DNA of 64,000 nt, from NCBI RefSeq assembly GCF_036250735.1, contig NZ_CP109430.1, positions 3,968,001-4,032,000 on the forward strand, read 5' to 3'. Numbering within the stretch: the first letter of the stretch is position 1; each line of letters begins with the position of its first letter. The position numbers were made by a program, and so were the translations under genes. The stretch is from Streptosporangium sp. NBC_01495 (GTDB lineage: Bacteria > Actinomycetota > Actinomycetes > Streptosporangiales > Streptosporangiaceae). Below, piece after piece: positions 40,902-51,300 of this stretch. The notes below the pieces were generated by a model. That model had not been told where the DNA came from. It was given only the letters and a program-made list of their open reading frames with translations, and made no database searches.

Positions 40902-41717
40902 TCAGGGGAGCGTGACGAACTTCTTGAGGAAACTCCGGGCCTGAGGGGTGTCCAGGCGGTAGTCGTAGTTGGTCTTCTTGCACGCGTCGTCGTCTCCGCT
41001 GATCGTGGTGGCCACGAGCAGGTCCGAGGTGGGGCCTCCCAGGAAGTTCGGGCCGCCCGAGTCGCCGAAGCAGGTGCTGCCGTCGTCCTTGGCGGGATCC
41101 AGCGACAGTTTGAGCCATCCGCGGGTGAGATCCTCGAAGGAGATGGACGTCTGGTGACGGGTGTCGTTGTAGGTCAGCCGCGTCTTACGCTTCCCCTTGG
41201 CCGTTGCCATGGCGCCGTACCCGACCGGGGTGAAGCGCATCGTCTTCAGGGTCTTGTCGGCCTCGAGGCGGTCCAGCAGGCCCTCGGCGGGCAGTCTGGC
41301 GGGCTCGATGTCCGAGATCGCCGTGCCGAAGACGACAACGGCCATGTCATGAAGATCGGACTCGTCCTTGTACCGCGAGTCGGGGATGTAGCGGCCGGTG
41401 TAGACCTTGTCCCCGGGCTGGTAGCGGCTGGAGAACGAGACCCGGGCGGTCTTCTGCCCCGGCTCCGAGCAGTGGGCGGCGGTGAGGAAGACGGTCGGCG
41501 AGATGAGCGTGCCGGTGCAGTAGGACCAGGTGCCATCACCGTTCGGCTTGTCGCCGATGATGGCTCCCACCTGCGGGTGAACGGTCAGGTCGGGCGAGCC
41601 GTTCGTGATGGCCCGCGCGGGGGAGGCGGGGGACACGGCGGTCGCGGTGAGCGCAACGGAAATCATGACAAAAGGGATGAAACGCACGCGGGAACTGTAA
41701 CTGCCCGAGAGGTGCAT
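40902..41717 (-). CDS. Secreted trypsin-like serine protease
   Basis: A 271-residue chymotrypsin-fold protease with a signal peptide (FIPFVMISVALTATAVS, cleavage after PARA). The catalytic triad is visible: His in FLTAAHCSE, Asp in DLHDMAVVVF and Ser in CFGDSGGPNFLG. Cys are paired as in the family (SYCTGT with AAHC; STCFGDSGG with DACKKT). The mature part begins ITNGSPDLTVHPQVG, resembling an activated N-terminus (I-x-N-G), which suggests little or no propeptide. ATG 41717 lacks a ribosome site; GTG 41690 is a possible start. Extracellular protein digestion is inferred. Confidence 0.85.
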   Translation of the reverse strand: MHLSGSYSSRVRFIPFVMISVALTATAVSPASPARAITNGSPDLTVHPQVGAIIGDKPNGDGTWSYCTGTLISPTVFLTAAHCSEPGQKTARVSFSSRYQPGDKVYTGRYIPDSRYKDESDLHDMAVVVFGTAISDIEPARLPAEGLLDRLEADKTLKTMRFTPVGYGAMATAKGKRKTRLTYNDTRHQTSISFEDLTRGWLKLSLDPAKDDGSTCFGDSGGPNFLGGPTSDLLVATTISGDDDACKKTNYDYRLDTPQARSFLKKFVTLP

Positions 41718-41975
41718 TTGATACAGGGCGCAGAAAGATCTACTCGCTGCTTGCCGAGCCGCCTCCGGCGGTCCGCGGTCCGCGGCCGGTACCACGCCCG
41801 CTCCGGCTGTCGATGATCTCGGCACTCGGCGTGGAATCGCGCCCCCGTTCGCAAGGCCCCGACGATCAACCGGGTAGCGGCTTGCCGTAGCCATGGAGAC
41901 CGTGACGCCAAGGAGACCGTGACGCGCAACCGGCGTGCGACACGGGCTGACGGCTGACGTGCTCCGCTGAGACGG

Positions 41976-42010
41976 GACCGGCGCGGGACCACGAGGGCCC
42001 CGCGCCGGTC
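41976..42010 (-). terminator. Terminator after the RHS gene
   Basis: A perfect 12-bp stem GACCGGCGCGGG (41976-41987) with CCCGCGCCGGTC (41999-42010), 33 bp beyond the RHS stop codon on the minus strand. The rest of the 326-bp gap to the protease gene shows nothing recognisable, in particular no small immunity-like gene. Confidence 0.75.
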
Positions 42011-42043
42011 AGTGTTCAGCGGAAGAAAGCGCTGTCAGCTCAT

Positions 42044-45000
42044 TTAACCGAACCAGGTGTCGAACAGATCGATGATGTTGTCCGCGATCTTCTGGCCTCG
42101 GGCGCCGAGTTCGGCGGTCGCGCCTCCCCTCCGGTTCGCCTCGATCTCGTACTTCTCCGGCTTGAAGATCTGCTTCTCACCCTGGCCGGAGCCGTTCCGC
42201 GGCAGGCTCGACGGTGGCCTCCCCTGTGGATACATCCGGCCGTTGCCGTAGACGGTGTAGGACTGGGTCGGTTGAGCGGAGCCGTCGTTCCGGTAGACCT
42301 GGCTCGGCCGTGGCCGCGCCGGCTGCCGGTTCGCCTTGGGCGGTGACTGCCGCCGCGCCGCCCTGTGGCTGGTCGGCCGCCTCGCCGCGCGTGAGCGCGC
42401 CTCCTGGATTCCCCTGGGGAGCCTGCCGGCCTGGCGGTTCCGCCTCTGAGCCGCCTGCGCCATCTTTCTCTTGGCGACCGCCTCGCGAGCCGCCCTCCTC
42501 GCCTCTCTCTTAGCCGCGGCCGCGGCCCTTCGTTTCGCCGCGGCCTCCTTCGCCTTCCTGGCCACCTCGGCCATCTTCTTCCTGGCCGCCGCCAGCCGCT
42601 TCCTCTTCTCCTCGGCGGCGGCCCGTTTCTTGGCCTCCGCCAGGGCCTTCTTCCTGGCATCCTCCAGGGCCTTCTTCCTGGCCTCAGCCAGGGCACGCTT
42701 CCTGGCCGCCTCCCGGATGCGCTGGAGCATCTTCCGCCTGATGGCGCGCTCGGCCGCCTTCTTCATGAGGTAGCGGGCCCCGAACCGGACGCCGATGGCG
42801 ACCGGGATCCAGACCCACTGCCCGTCGGGGTCGCTCATGGTGACGGGGCTGTTGTTGGCGTAGGCGTAGGCGTTGAGCTGCTGCGGATCCACATCGTCGA
42901 TGATCGGGTCCACCGACAGGAAGCGGCCGTTCTTGGGGTCGTACTCGCGGGCGCCGAGGTGGACGAGCCCGGTCGTCGAATCCTGCGTGCCTCCGACGAA
43001 TCCGCGTTCCCCGGGCCACCACGGAGGTGGCGCGCCCCGGTTCTCGCCGAACGGGGTCATCCTCCGTACGGCCAGGTCGCCGTTGCCGGCGTTCACCGCG
43101 GCCTGCGCGGTGCCCTGGTGGTCGTTGGCCAGGAGGTAGACCTTGTTGTCCGGCGTGCGCACCGCGATGGGCTGGTCGTTGATGGTGTAGTAGCGGGTCT
43201 GCTCGACGGCGTCCTTGGCGAAGTCGAAGCGCAGCTCCATGTCGTCGACGTAGAGCGTGGCGTCGGTCGGGGTCTTGCGGATCAGCCGGTCGCCTTCCGC
43301 GTCGTACACGAACGACGTGGTCTTGCCCGCCTCCGTCACCGACTCCAGGTTGCCTTCGGCGTCCCAGACCAGGGCCTGGTCCACGGCGCCGACCTTGCGC
43401 CTGGTGGTGTTGCCCGCGGCGTCGTACTCGAAGAGGTCCGTGCCGACGGACTGCAGCGCGTGCGGCCGCTTGCCGCCCGCCTGCGGGTAGGTGGAGTTGC
43501 GGACCGTCTCGCCCATGCCGCCCCAGGCGTGCTTGGTCTCCTTGGTCCGGTTGCCGATGGAGTCGTAGGCGTAGCTGGTCGCGTACGGCGCCACGCCGCC
43601 GATCTTGCCGGCTGTGGGTGTCTGGCTCGCGCAGTCGTCGGTGCCCGTCCAGGCCGAGGTCAGGCGGCGCATCTGGTCATAGTCGAAGCACTGCGTGTCC
43701 TGGCCGCTCGCCCCCCTATCAGCGATCTTGGTGACGTTGCCGACCGCGTCGTAGGTGTAGTTGAGGTCCAGGTCGGTCGCGGTTGTGCCCTCCCTGTCCA
43801 GTCGCATGCTGGTCAGCCTGCGGGTGGACTCGTCATGGGTATAGGTGAGCCAGGTCTTCTTGTCTCCGGTGCCCAGCTCGTACTGCAGGGTCTCGCCCAG
43901 CTTGGAGTAGCGGGTCGCGCTCACGTACGGCGACAGGCCGGTGACCTTGGTCGGCTGGCTCAGCTCGTCGTAGGTGTAGGCGACCGACTCCTCCGCCAGC
44001 CCGCCCGCGGCGGGGAAGGTGACGGACTGGACCTGGTCGTCGAGCGTGTAGCGGGTGTTGAGCACGTACGAGCCCGCCAGCTTGCCCTCCCGCTCGGGGA
44101 TGGTGACGGTCTCGCGCAGCGGGCGGTAGTCGGCGTCGATCGCGTTGATCTCCGCCTTGTACGCCTGCCCGCCCACGTACCGGATGCTGGCGTTCATGTG
44201 GCCCTTGGCCAGCGCGTCGTACTTCCACTCGGCGAGCAGCGGACCGGTCGCGGAGCCCTCACGCTGCTCCTTCTTGCGGCCCAGCTCGTCGTAGACGTAC
44301 CACATGGTCTTGCCGCGGGCGTCGGTGGTGCTGATCAGCTCGTCGGCGTCGTTGTAGGTCATCGTGGTGACGCCCTTGTCGGGGTCCTCGGTCTTGATCT
44401 CCCTGCCGCGCACGTCGTAGTGGTGGCGCCACACGTTGCCCGCCGGGTCGGTCACCGTGGACAGCCGTCCGGCGTGGTCGTAGGTGTACTTGGTCGCCTC
44501 GTACTCGCCGGTCGGGGTCTCGCCCTTGTACTGGCGCAGTTCGAGCAGGCGGTCCTCGGCGTCACCGATGCGGGTGGTCGCCGTGCCGCCCGGAGGCGGC
44601 GTGACGTGAACCCTGTCGCCCTCCTCCTCGGAGAAGACCCGGTACTTCTCCACGCCCTTCGCCTTGAGGATCTGGACGTTGACGTCACCCGTCCCGTCGA
44701 AGACGGACACGACCTGCGTGGGCACGTCGGTGTCGGCCACCGCCAGCAGGGTGGTGGAGGGCGCCCCGGTGGCGAAGTAGCCGGTGTTGGCCTTGGACTG
44801 CTCGCCCAGCGAGTTGTAGAAGGTGTCGGTGATCGTGCGGCCGTCACGCAGCGCGGGATCCTGCGTCTGGTCGTTCCTGGGCGCGGGTTCCTGGGTCTGG
44901 CGCTCGCGCGTCAGGCCGTCGTACAGCTCGTGGCTGGCGGTGTAGCCGCCGTCGGCGCGCAGCGTCTTCGTGGTGACGACGCTGGGGCCGTCGGCGCGCA

Positions 45001-48000
45001 TGACGTAGGAGTACTCGGTGCTGGGCGACTGCTCGCCCGCCTTGCTGCGGTCGGGCTGCCAGACCTTGGTCAGGCGGCCGAGCGCGTCGTACTCGATGTC
45101 GACGCGGCGGTTGTTCACGTCGACCTCGGCGACGGGCTCGCCCCAGGCCGGTTCGAGGATCGTGCGGTTGACGTGGCCGAGCTCGTTGGTCTCGGTCACC
45201 TCGTTGGGAAGGGCGCCCGTGGCCGGGCTGTAGGCGGTCACGGACTGGGTGCCGATCGCGTCGGTCTCGCTGGTCTCGCGACCGTACACGTCGTAGGTGT
45301 GGGTGCTGTCGGTGATCGTCGCGCCGTCCCCGGAGACGAGCTGCTGGACCAGGGTCACATCACCCTTGCTCGGCGCCTGGCCGTACGCCTTGCCGTCGTA
45401 CTGGACCTTCTCGTCGGAGATCAGCGTGGACGTGGTGGTGCCGCAGCTCGCGGCGACCTTCTGGACGCGGCTGGGGTAGTCGAGCATCCAGCTCGCGTCG
45501 TTGCGGGCGTAGGTGTAGTTGACGCACCTGTCGTCGTTGGTCGAGGCCAGGTCGCCCTTCTCCTCGACCTGGGTGAGCAGGCCCTTGGTGTCGTACGAGC
45601 GCTCTTCGCCGGTACGCCGCCATTTACCGCCGGGCATCGCGGTACGGGTCACCATGGATTTGGCCTCGACCACGTACGCGGTCTTGGTGACGCCGCCCTG
45701 CGTGGACTCCGCGGTCTTCACCGACCACGGCTGCTCGACGGCCGCCTTCAGGATGGCCCCGCCGTCGCCGTCGTACAGGATCTCCTCGCGCTCGAGACTG
45801 GCGTACTGGTCGAGGTCGTCCACCTTGACGCCCTCGGAGTCCTCGACCTGCGCGCTGCGCTTGGAGCCGTCGGCCTGCTTGTCGCCGTGCATGCCGCGGA
45901 AGTACCGGAACTCGGTAAGCGTGCGCTTGGTGTCCTGCCCGTCGCCCTCGCGTACCCGTACCCGGCCGAATCCGCGGAAGTCCGACCACGTGCGGTGCTC
46001 GGGCTTGACGAGGATGTTGTCGGCGTAGTGCCAGGCGGCGCCGTCCAGGTACTCGTAGCTGGTGACCGCGTTGGGCGAGGCCGCGACGCGGTCCACCTCG
46101 ACCGTCTGTGACACCACGTACTTGTGGAACCAGTCGGTCACCTCGGTCTCGTTCTGCGGCGCCCAGCGCTGCGGGAAGCACCGCTTGGTGTTCTTGTCGG
46201 CCGCCGGCAGTTCGCCCGGCTTGCACTCGGCGGGGGCGTAGTTGATCCGTAGCTCGCCGCCGGTCCCGTTGTCGACCGACTGGACGCGCCACTTGACCAG
46301 CGGGGCACGGCCCTCGTTCGCGTCCACCCTGTTGGGGAGCTGGATGCCGGCGAACGTGGTCTTGGGCAGCGCGATCGTGCCGCCCACGTGACCGGTCTGC
46401 TGGATCGAGGCCAGCCACAGCGACGGGCTGAGGCCGTCACCCGTGGCGGGGAACTGGTGGGTCAGCGCCCAGGAGTCCACCGCGTAGTACTGGCCGGAGC
46501 GGTTGAGGACCTGGGTGGTGACCTTGGTCAGCCGCTTGCGGGTGAAGAACGTCGGCGCCAGGCGGTCGGTGCACTTCACACCGGAGTCGCAGATCTGGTC
46601 GAACGGGACGTCCGGCCAGTGACTGGCGGTCTCCTTCTTGAGCTGGTCGGAGGCGCAGGTGACGGTGCCGCTGGGCAGGCAGCGCTCGGCCACCTCGAAC
46701 AGCACGCGGGCCGCCGGGGACTTGGTGAACAGCTCGTTCTGCAGGTAGCCGTAGTCGATACGGGTGAGGTAGGCGCCCCGGACGTACTGGGTGCCCAGCT
46801 CGGGCTTGGAGTTGCGGCCGTAGTAGTTGGTCTCGCGCTCGTACCAGTACGTGGTCGCGTTCCCGTGGGTGTCCAGGGCGTAGTCGAGGTTCCACCGGTA
46901 GGCCTGCTGACACCAGGCGTTGGCCGGGGTGCTGGAGTAGCAGGGCTCGCCGCTGTTGTTGCCGAACACCGGCACCGTCTGGACCGACTTGGTCTCCGGC
47001 TTGCCGGTCACCCAGCCGGGCAGGCGGTTGAGGCCGAAGGTGTACTGGGTGCCGTCGGCGCTGGTGATGCGCCAGTACTCCCCGTTGTTGTCACCGTTGG
47101 TGGCCCCGGTGAGGTACTCGATGCGGGTGCCGTCGTCGCGCTTGGGCCGCCACTGCTTGGTCGTGGCGTCCTTGACCAGCTCGACGGCGGAGCCGCCGAG
47201 GGCCAGCGTGGCGTTGTCCTGGTCCCAGCACAGGTCGCCGGTCTTCTTACCGTCGATCATGCAGGACTTGTGGCGGCGCTCGATGTAGCCGCCGGGGCTC
47301 AGCTCGAAGCCGTCACCGGCCCATGACGCCTGGTTGTTGGTGGAGGCGGTGCGGCCGTCCAGGCTCTGCGAGGAGTAGGCCAGTGAGATCTCCGGCTCGT
47401 CGCCACCCAGCGCGGGCGGCGTGCGCATCTCGTGCCCCCAGGTGAAGTCGCCGGTCTGGGCGCCGATGCTCCAGTCGGCGGAGGGGGACAGCGAGGTGGC
47501 CGAGTGGTCACCGGACTGGCCGGAGGCGGCGGCCGTGAGCGCGTACACGGCGCCGGTCTCGACCTCGGCGGTCAGGGTGCCCGCCTTGGCGTCGTTCTCG
47601 CTCTTCACCGTCTGCGGCTGCGGGCACTTCGTCGCAGCGGTGTTGAGCGCGCATTCGTCCAGCTTGACCATTCGAAGCCGGGCACCGTAGTCGCCCCCGT
47701 AGGCGTAACGGAAGCCCGAGTAGTCGACCTGCAGGCGAGTCTTCTTCGCCGCCCTGGCCGTCGCGACGCCCTGGCCGGGGGAGACGCGCATCGTCAGGCC
47801 AAGCCGGTCGGTGTCGAGCAGTTCCACGCTCACCGGCTCGGCGGCCGCGGCCGCTCTGGCCTCCCCTTCGCGGGGGGCCAGCTTCACCGGGAAGTCGGCC
47901 GCCAGGGTGGTGGCGCCGCCGCCCAGCTCAGCCTTCTGAGGTTTGGGCCAGGTGACGTTCGGTGGCGTCTTCCATGCCTGTTTCTGCACGGGGTCGGCCA

Positions 48001-48271
48001 TCGCCGGCAGGACCGGGACCGCTTTGCCCTTGACCGGCGTCTCCTGCTGGACGGTCGGGGCCGGGCGGGCGGCGGCCGAGGCGGGCATGGCGTGCACCAG
48101 CGGCACGACCATGAGGACGGAGAACACGGTCGCGAGCCTGCGTGGCCAGGAAGACTCGAGCTTGGAGCCCTGGAAAAGGTTCCAGGAGGAGTCGGGAAGA
48201 TCAGGGATTTCGGGTGGTGGAACACGATGCCAGCGGGATTCGGGCAGCTCTAACTCATCCGGCAGATCCAT
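42044..48271 (-). CDS. Giant exported RHS/YD-repeat protein with basic C-terminal region
   Basis: A 2075-residue protein. An N-terminal leader (MDLPDELELPESRWHRVPPP) precedes a signal-type hydrophobic stretch (RLATVFSVLMVVPLVHAMPA) near residue 45. Many YD repeats follow (TYDVYGRETS, EYDALGRLTKVW, HYDVRGREIKTEDPDKG, VYDELGRKKEQ, TYDAVGNVTKIA), then the RHS core ending REYDPKNGRFLSVDP and YAYANNSPVTMSDPDGQ near residue 1812. The last 260 residues are variable: a short hydrophobic segment, about 110 residues of Lys/Arg/Ala-rich coiled coil, a Pro/Arg-rich part, and an acidic amphipathic end (KIADNIIDLFDTWFG). The RHS shell usually encloses a C-terminal toxin, but none is recognised here. ATG 48271 has GGGAGAGG. 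Confidence 0.88.
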   Translation of the reverse strand: MDLPDELELPESRWHRVPPPEIPDLPDSSWNLFQGSKLESSWPRRLATVFSVLMVVPLVHAMPASAAARPAPTVQQETPVKGKAVPVLPAMADPVQKQAWKTPPNVTWPKPQKAELGGGATTLAADFPVKLAPREGEARAAAAAEPVSVELLDTDRLGLTMRVSPGQGVATARAAKKTRLQVDYSGFRYAYGGDYGARLRMVKLDECALNTAATKCPQPQTVKSENDAKAGTLTAEVETGAVYALTAAASGQSGDHSATSLSPSADWSIGAQTGDFTWGHEMRTPPALGGDEPEISLAYSSQSLDGRTASTNNQASWAGDGFELSPGGYIERRHKSCMIDGKKTGDLCWDQDNATLALGGSAVELVKDATTKQWRPKRDDGTRIEYLTGATNGDNNGEYWRITSADGTQYTFGLNRLPGWVTGKPETKSVQTVPVFGNNSGEPCYSSTPANAWCQQAYRWNLDYALDTHGNATTYWYERETNYYGRNSKPELGTQYVRGAYLTRIDYGYLQNELFTKSPAARVLFEVAERCLPSGTVTCASDQLKKETASHWPDVPFDQICDSGVKCTDRLAPTFFTRKRLTKVTTQVLNRSGQYYAVDSWALTHQFPATGDGLSPSLWLASIQQTGHVGGTIALPKTTFAGIQLPNRVDANEGRAPLVKWRVQSVDNGTGGELRINYAPAECKPGELPAADKNTKRCFPQRWAPQNETEVTDWFHKYVVSQTVEVDRVAASPNAVTSYEYLDGAAWHYADNILVKPEHRTWSDFRGFGRVRVREGDGQDTKRTLTEFRYFRGMHGDKQADGSKRSAQVEDSEGVKVDDLDQYASLEREEILYDGDGGAILKAAVEQPWSVKTAESTQGGVTKTAYVVEAKSMVTRTAMPGGKWRRTGEERSYDTKGLLTQVEEKGDLASTNDDRCVNYTYARNDASWMLDYPSRVQKVAASCGTTTSTLISDEKVQYDGKAYGQAPSKGDVTLVQQLVSGDGATITDSTHTYDVYGRETSETDAIGTQSVTAYSPATGALPNEVTETNELGHVNRTILEPAWGEPVAEVDVNNRRVDIEYDALGRLTKVWQPDRSKAGEQSPSTEYSYVMRADGPSVVTTKTLRADGGYTASHELYDGLTRERQTQEPAPRNDQTQDPALRDGRTITDTFYNSLGEQSKANTGYFATGAPSTTLLAVADTDVPTQVVSVFDGTGDVNVQILKAKGVEKYRVFSEEEGDRVHVTPPPGGTATTRIGDAEDRLLELRQYKGETPTGEYEATKYTYDHAGRLSTVTDPAGNVWRHHYDVRGREIKTEDPDKGVTTMTYNDADELISTTDARGKTMWYVYDELGRKKEQREGSATGPLLAEWKYDALAKGHMNASIRYVGGQAYKAEINAIDADYRPLRETVTIPEREGKLAGSYVLNTRYTLDDQVQSVTFPAAGGLAEESVAYTYDELSQPTKVTGLSPYVSATRYSKLGETLQYELGTGDKKTWLTYTHDESTRRLTSMRLDREGTTATDLDLNYTYDAVGNVTKIADRGASGQDTQCFDYDQMRRLTSAWTGTDDCASQTPTAGKIGGVAPYATSYAYDSIGNRTKETKHAWGGMGETVRNSTYPQAGGKRPHALQSVGTDLFEYDAAGNTTRRKVGAVDQALVWDAEGNLESVTEAGKTTSFVYDAEGDRLIRKTPTDATLYVDDMELRFDFAKDAVEQTRYYTINDQPIAVRTPDNKVYLLANDHQGTAQAAVNAGNGDLAVRRMTPFGENRGAPPPWWPGERGFVGGTQDSTTGLVHLGAREYDPKNGRFLSVDPIIDDVDPQQLNAYAYANNSPVTMSDPDGQWVWIPVAIGVRFGARYLMKKAAERAIRRKMLQRIREAARKRALAEARKKALEDARKKALAEAKKRAAAEEKRKRLAAARKKMAEVARKAKEAAAKRRAAAAAKREARRAAREAVAKRKMAQAAQRRNRQAGRLPRGIQEARSRAARRPTSHRAARRQSPPKANRQPARPRPSQVYRNDGSAQPTQSYTVYGNGRMYPQGRPPSSLPRNGSGQGEKQIFKPEKYEIEANRRGGATAELGARGQKIADNIIDLFDTWFG

Positions 48272-48320
48272 GAACCTCTCCCAGTTTGGGGGGTGTGGTG
48301 CGGGAGTTGTGGTGCGGGAA

Positions 48321-51300
48321 TTACTGGGCGGCTAGTTGGGCGATCTGTTCGGCGCTCAACACACCGTCATATGCGCGGACGTCGTCCACCGTCCCCGGCC
48401 AGAAGCCGGTGAAGACGCCCGCGGTCTTGGTCCGGCCCAATTGGAGAGGGCCGGCGGCGTTCCATGCGCTCAGATGGTTGGTAACGGTGGTGGTGGACAG
48501 GCGTCCGTTGACGTAGACGCGGAGCTGACCGGCCAGCGGGTCGTACACGCCGGCGATGTGGGTCCATTCCAACGGGTTGGGGATGTCGTCGGAGCGGGTG
48601 CGGACGAGGGCGGCGGTGTCGGTGTCGGCGGTGGCCATACCGAGGGTCCACCGCCCCTGCTCCTTGTCGAAGCCGAGCTGGAACCCGGCGGCCCTGCTGC
48701 CGGGCTGTGCCACGGCCGTCGTGTCACGGGTGGGCAGGTAGTCGAGCTGGGTCCAGGCGGCCACGGTGAACCCGTTCCTGGTGTTGACCACGGGCGCGGT
48801 CGTCTGGGCGTAACCGTTGACGCCGTCGAGCGCGAGCGCGCCGTCCAGCCAGCCCGACGTCCACGAGGCGGCTCCGGACAGCGTCGCGGCCGTCGCCCGG
48901 CCCGAGGCGTCGGCCGCCGACAAGCCGGACTCCTCGTCCAGTTCCCAGTGGCCGACCAGCGTGGCGGCGCTGTTGACCAGGTCGGTGATCTCGTCGGCGA
49001 ACAGGGCGCGGCCGTAGACCCGCACCTCGTCGACGTCCCCGGACCAGTGGTCGGAAGCCGCCCCGTTGACCTTCCCGCGGCCGATAGTCAGGGGGCCCGT
49101 GGCGTTCCACGGCGGCGTGACGGCGACCGTGGACTCCAGTTTGCCGTTCACGTAGAGCGAGATCTGGCCCGCCGCCGAGTCGTAGACGCCGGTCAGGTGG
49201 GTCCACTCGTTCAGCCTCGGCGCGGCCGAGGACAGGGCGCGCACCGCCGGCGCGCCGTCCGTGTCCGAGCCCGCCACGGTCAGCGCCCAGCGGTCGTTGG
49301 CCTTGACGTACTGCAGCGAGAACGCGCCCGTCCTGCCGCCCTCCTGGGTGACGGCGGTGGCGGAGGCGGCCGTGCCGGTCAGGCGGGCCCAGGCGCTGAC
49401 GGTGAAGTTGCGACCGGTGTCGACGACGGGACCGGAGGTCTGGGCGTAGGTGCCGGCCAGCTTGAGCGCCGTGCCGGTCCTGCCGGAGGTCCAGGTCGCC
49501 CCGTACAACGTCGCTGGGTGAGCCGCCACGCTGTCGGCCGCCACGGTGCCCTGGCCCTCGTCCAGCTTCCAGTGGCCGCTGGGGCCCTTGCCCGCGTTGA
49601 CGTTGAAGACGTAGGTGCGGATCGGGCCGAGCTGGCCCGCGCGGTCCTTGCTGCGTACCGAAAGCACGTTGGGGCCGTCGTGGCGCGGCGTCACCGCGAT
49701 GGTGGCATTGCCGTCCTGGCCGGGCGCGACCTCCGCCTTGGGCGCGGAGTCGAGGCCCCAGACGTAGGCGGCGACGTCGGGGACGCCGTTCGGGGCGAAC
49801 GTGAACGTGCCGGGGAGGCCGACCCCGTCGCTCCAGGTGTTCTCCGCGTACTGGGGCGAGGAGATCTCCGGTTCCCTGCCGGGGGCCGTGGCGTCCACGG
49901 TGGCCTCGCACCACGGGCTCCACGCGCTGTTGGCCTTGCCGTCCTCGGCGCGGGCCCGCCAGCGGATCAGCGCGCCGTCGGAGTACAGGCTCAGCGGGAT
50001 CGTCGCGTAGAAGGCGGTGCCCGTCGAGCCCGTCGCGGTGAGGTACTCGCCCGTCTTGACCCCGGCGGCGTTGTACCACTCGAACCGGCCCCGGACCGAG
50101 TTGTCGACGTCCTTCAGCTTGGCCCACAGCTTCGGCGTGGCGGTGCTGATGATCGGCCGGGCATCCCCGGAGACGCAGGGGCCGCCCGGGTCCGACCAGG
50201 CGTCGGCGGCCACCGGGTTCGCGGGCAGCGAGTTGTACTCGATGACCAGGCTCGGGTTGTTCTTGAACTTCTTCCAGGCGTACACGTCGGTCTCGCTGGT
50301 GGCGCGCAGGCCGATGGTGAGGTTGGGCCACTTCTTGGCGGCGGCGTCCACGACCTGCGAGGTGACGTCGAACTCGACGCCGCCGGGCATGCACGACGGA
50401 CCCCAGCCCTTGGCCACGTTCACCGTGGACAGCAGCCTGACCCACGTGGGCTGCTTGTTCCAGGTGGTGCTCTTGCTGATGGGGTTGGTCGCCCAGGCCT
50501 CGACCTTGCGGGCGCTGCACGAGTACGACCACGTCTCGTACGTGCGCAGCGTCCCCTTGATGATCTGCTTGTCGTGGATGGTCGAGCCGGTGTTCATCTG
50601 GAAGAACGAGCGGTTCTTCTGCGAGTCGACGTGGCCCGTCCTGGCGACGTCGCTGGAGTTGAGGTAGTTGGAACCGGGCCAGTTGCTCCAGACCGCGGTC
50701 CAGGCGTTGCGCGCGGCGGAGAAGTACGGGTCCAGGTAGACGGGGAACCGGGTCTTCGGGTCCGTCATCATCTTCCTGTCGGGCTTGAGCCGCAGCTGCC
50801 TGCCCGTCAGCTCCACGCCCATCGTGGCCTCGCGGGCCTCGGGGGAGCGGCCCTCCTTGAGCGCCTGCGGGCTCGTGATCCCCTCGGAGTCCCACATCTT
50901 CGGAGTGGGCGCGGTGAAGATCGTGCCCTCGTTCCTGTCGACGGCCTCGATGTTGCCTGCCTTGTCCGACTCCACCGACAGGCCGGAGACGGACAGCGGG
51001 AACGTCAGCTCCGTCATGCTCGCCGCGGCGGCTCGCGACTTGACCACCAGGACGTGGGAGAAGCCATCCACGTCCGCGGTGACCTGGAGGTCCACGCCCG
51101 GCATGACCTCGGCGTAGGTGGCGGTGTCGCCCTTCAGCGTGGGCTTGGGCAGGGTGCCCTGCCAGCCGAGTTCCAGGGACTTGGCGCCGCGTGACAGCTT
51201 GGCCAGCGGGACGCCGCCGCCGCCGGAGAACGTCAGCCCGACCGCCGCCGCCGCCGGGCTGACCGTGCCGTCGGGGTTGAGGCGGAGGGTGGTGTCGACG

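Noticed and set aside
42959-46111. A 1050-residue forward frame opposite the RHS gene
   Set aside because: Shadow of the RHS coding strand: repetitive hydrophobic Val/Leu/Gly composition following the YD repeat period, and no motif.
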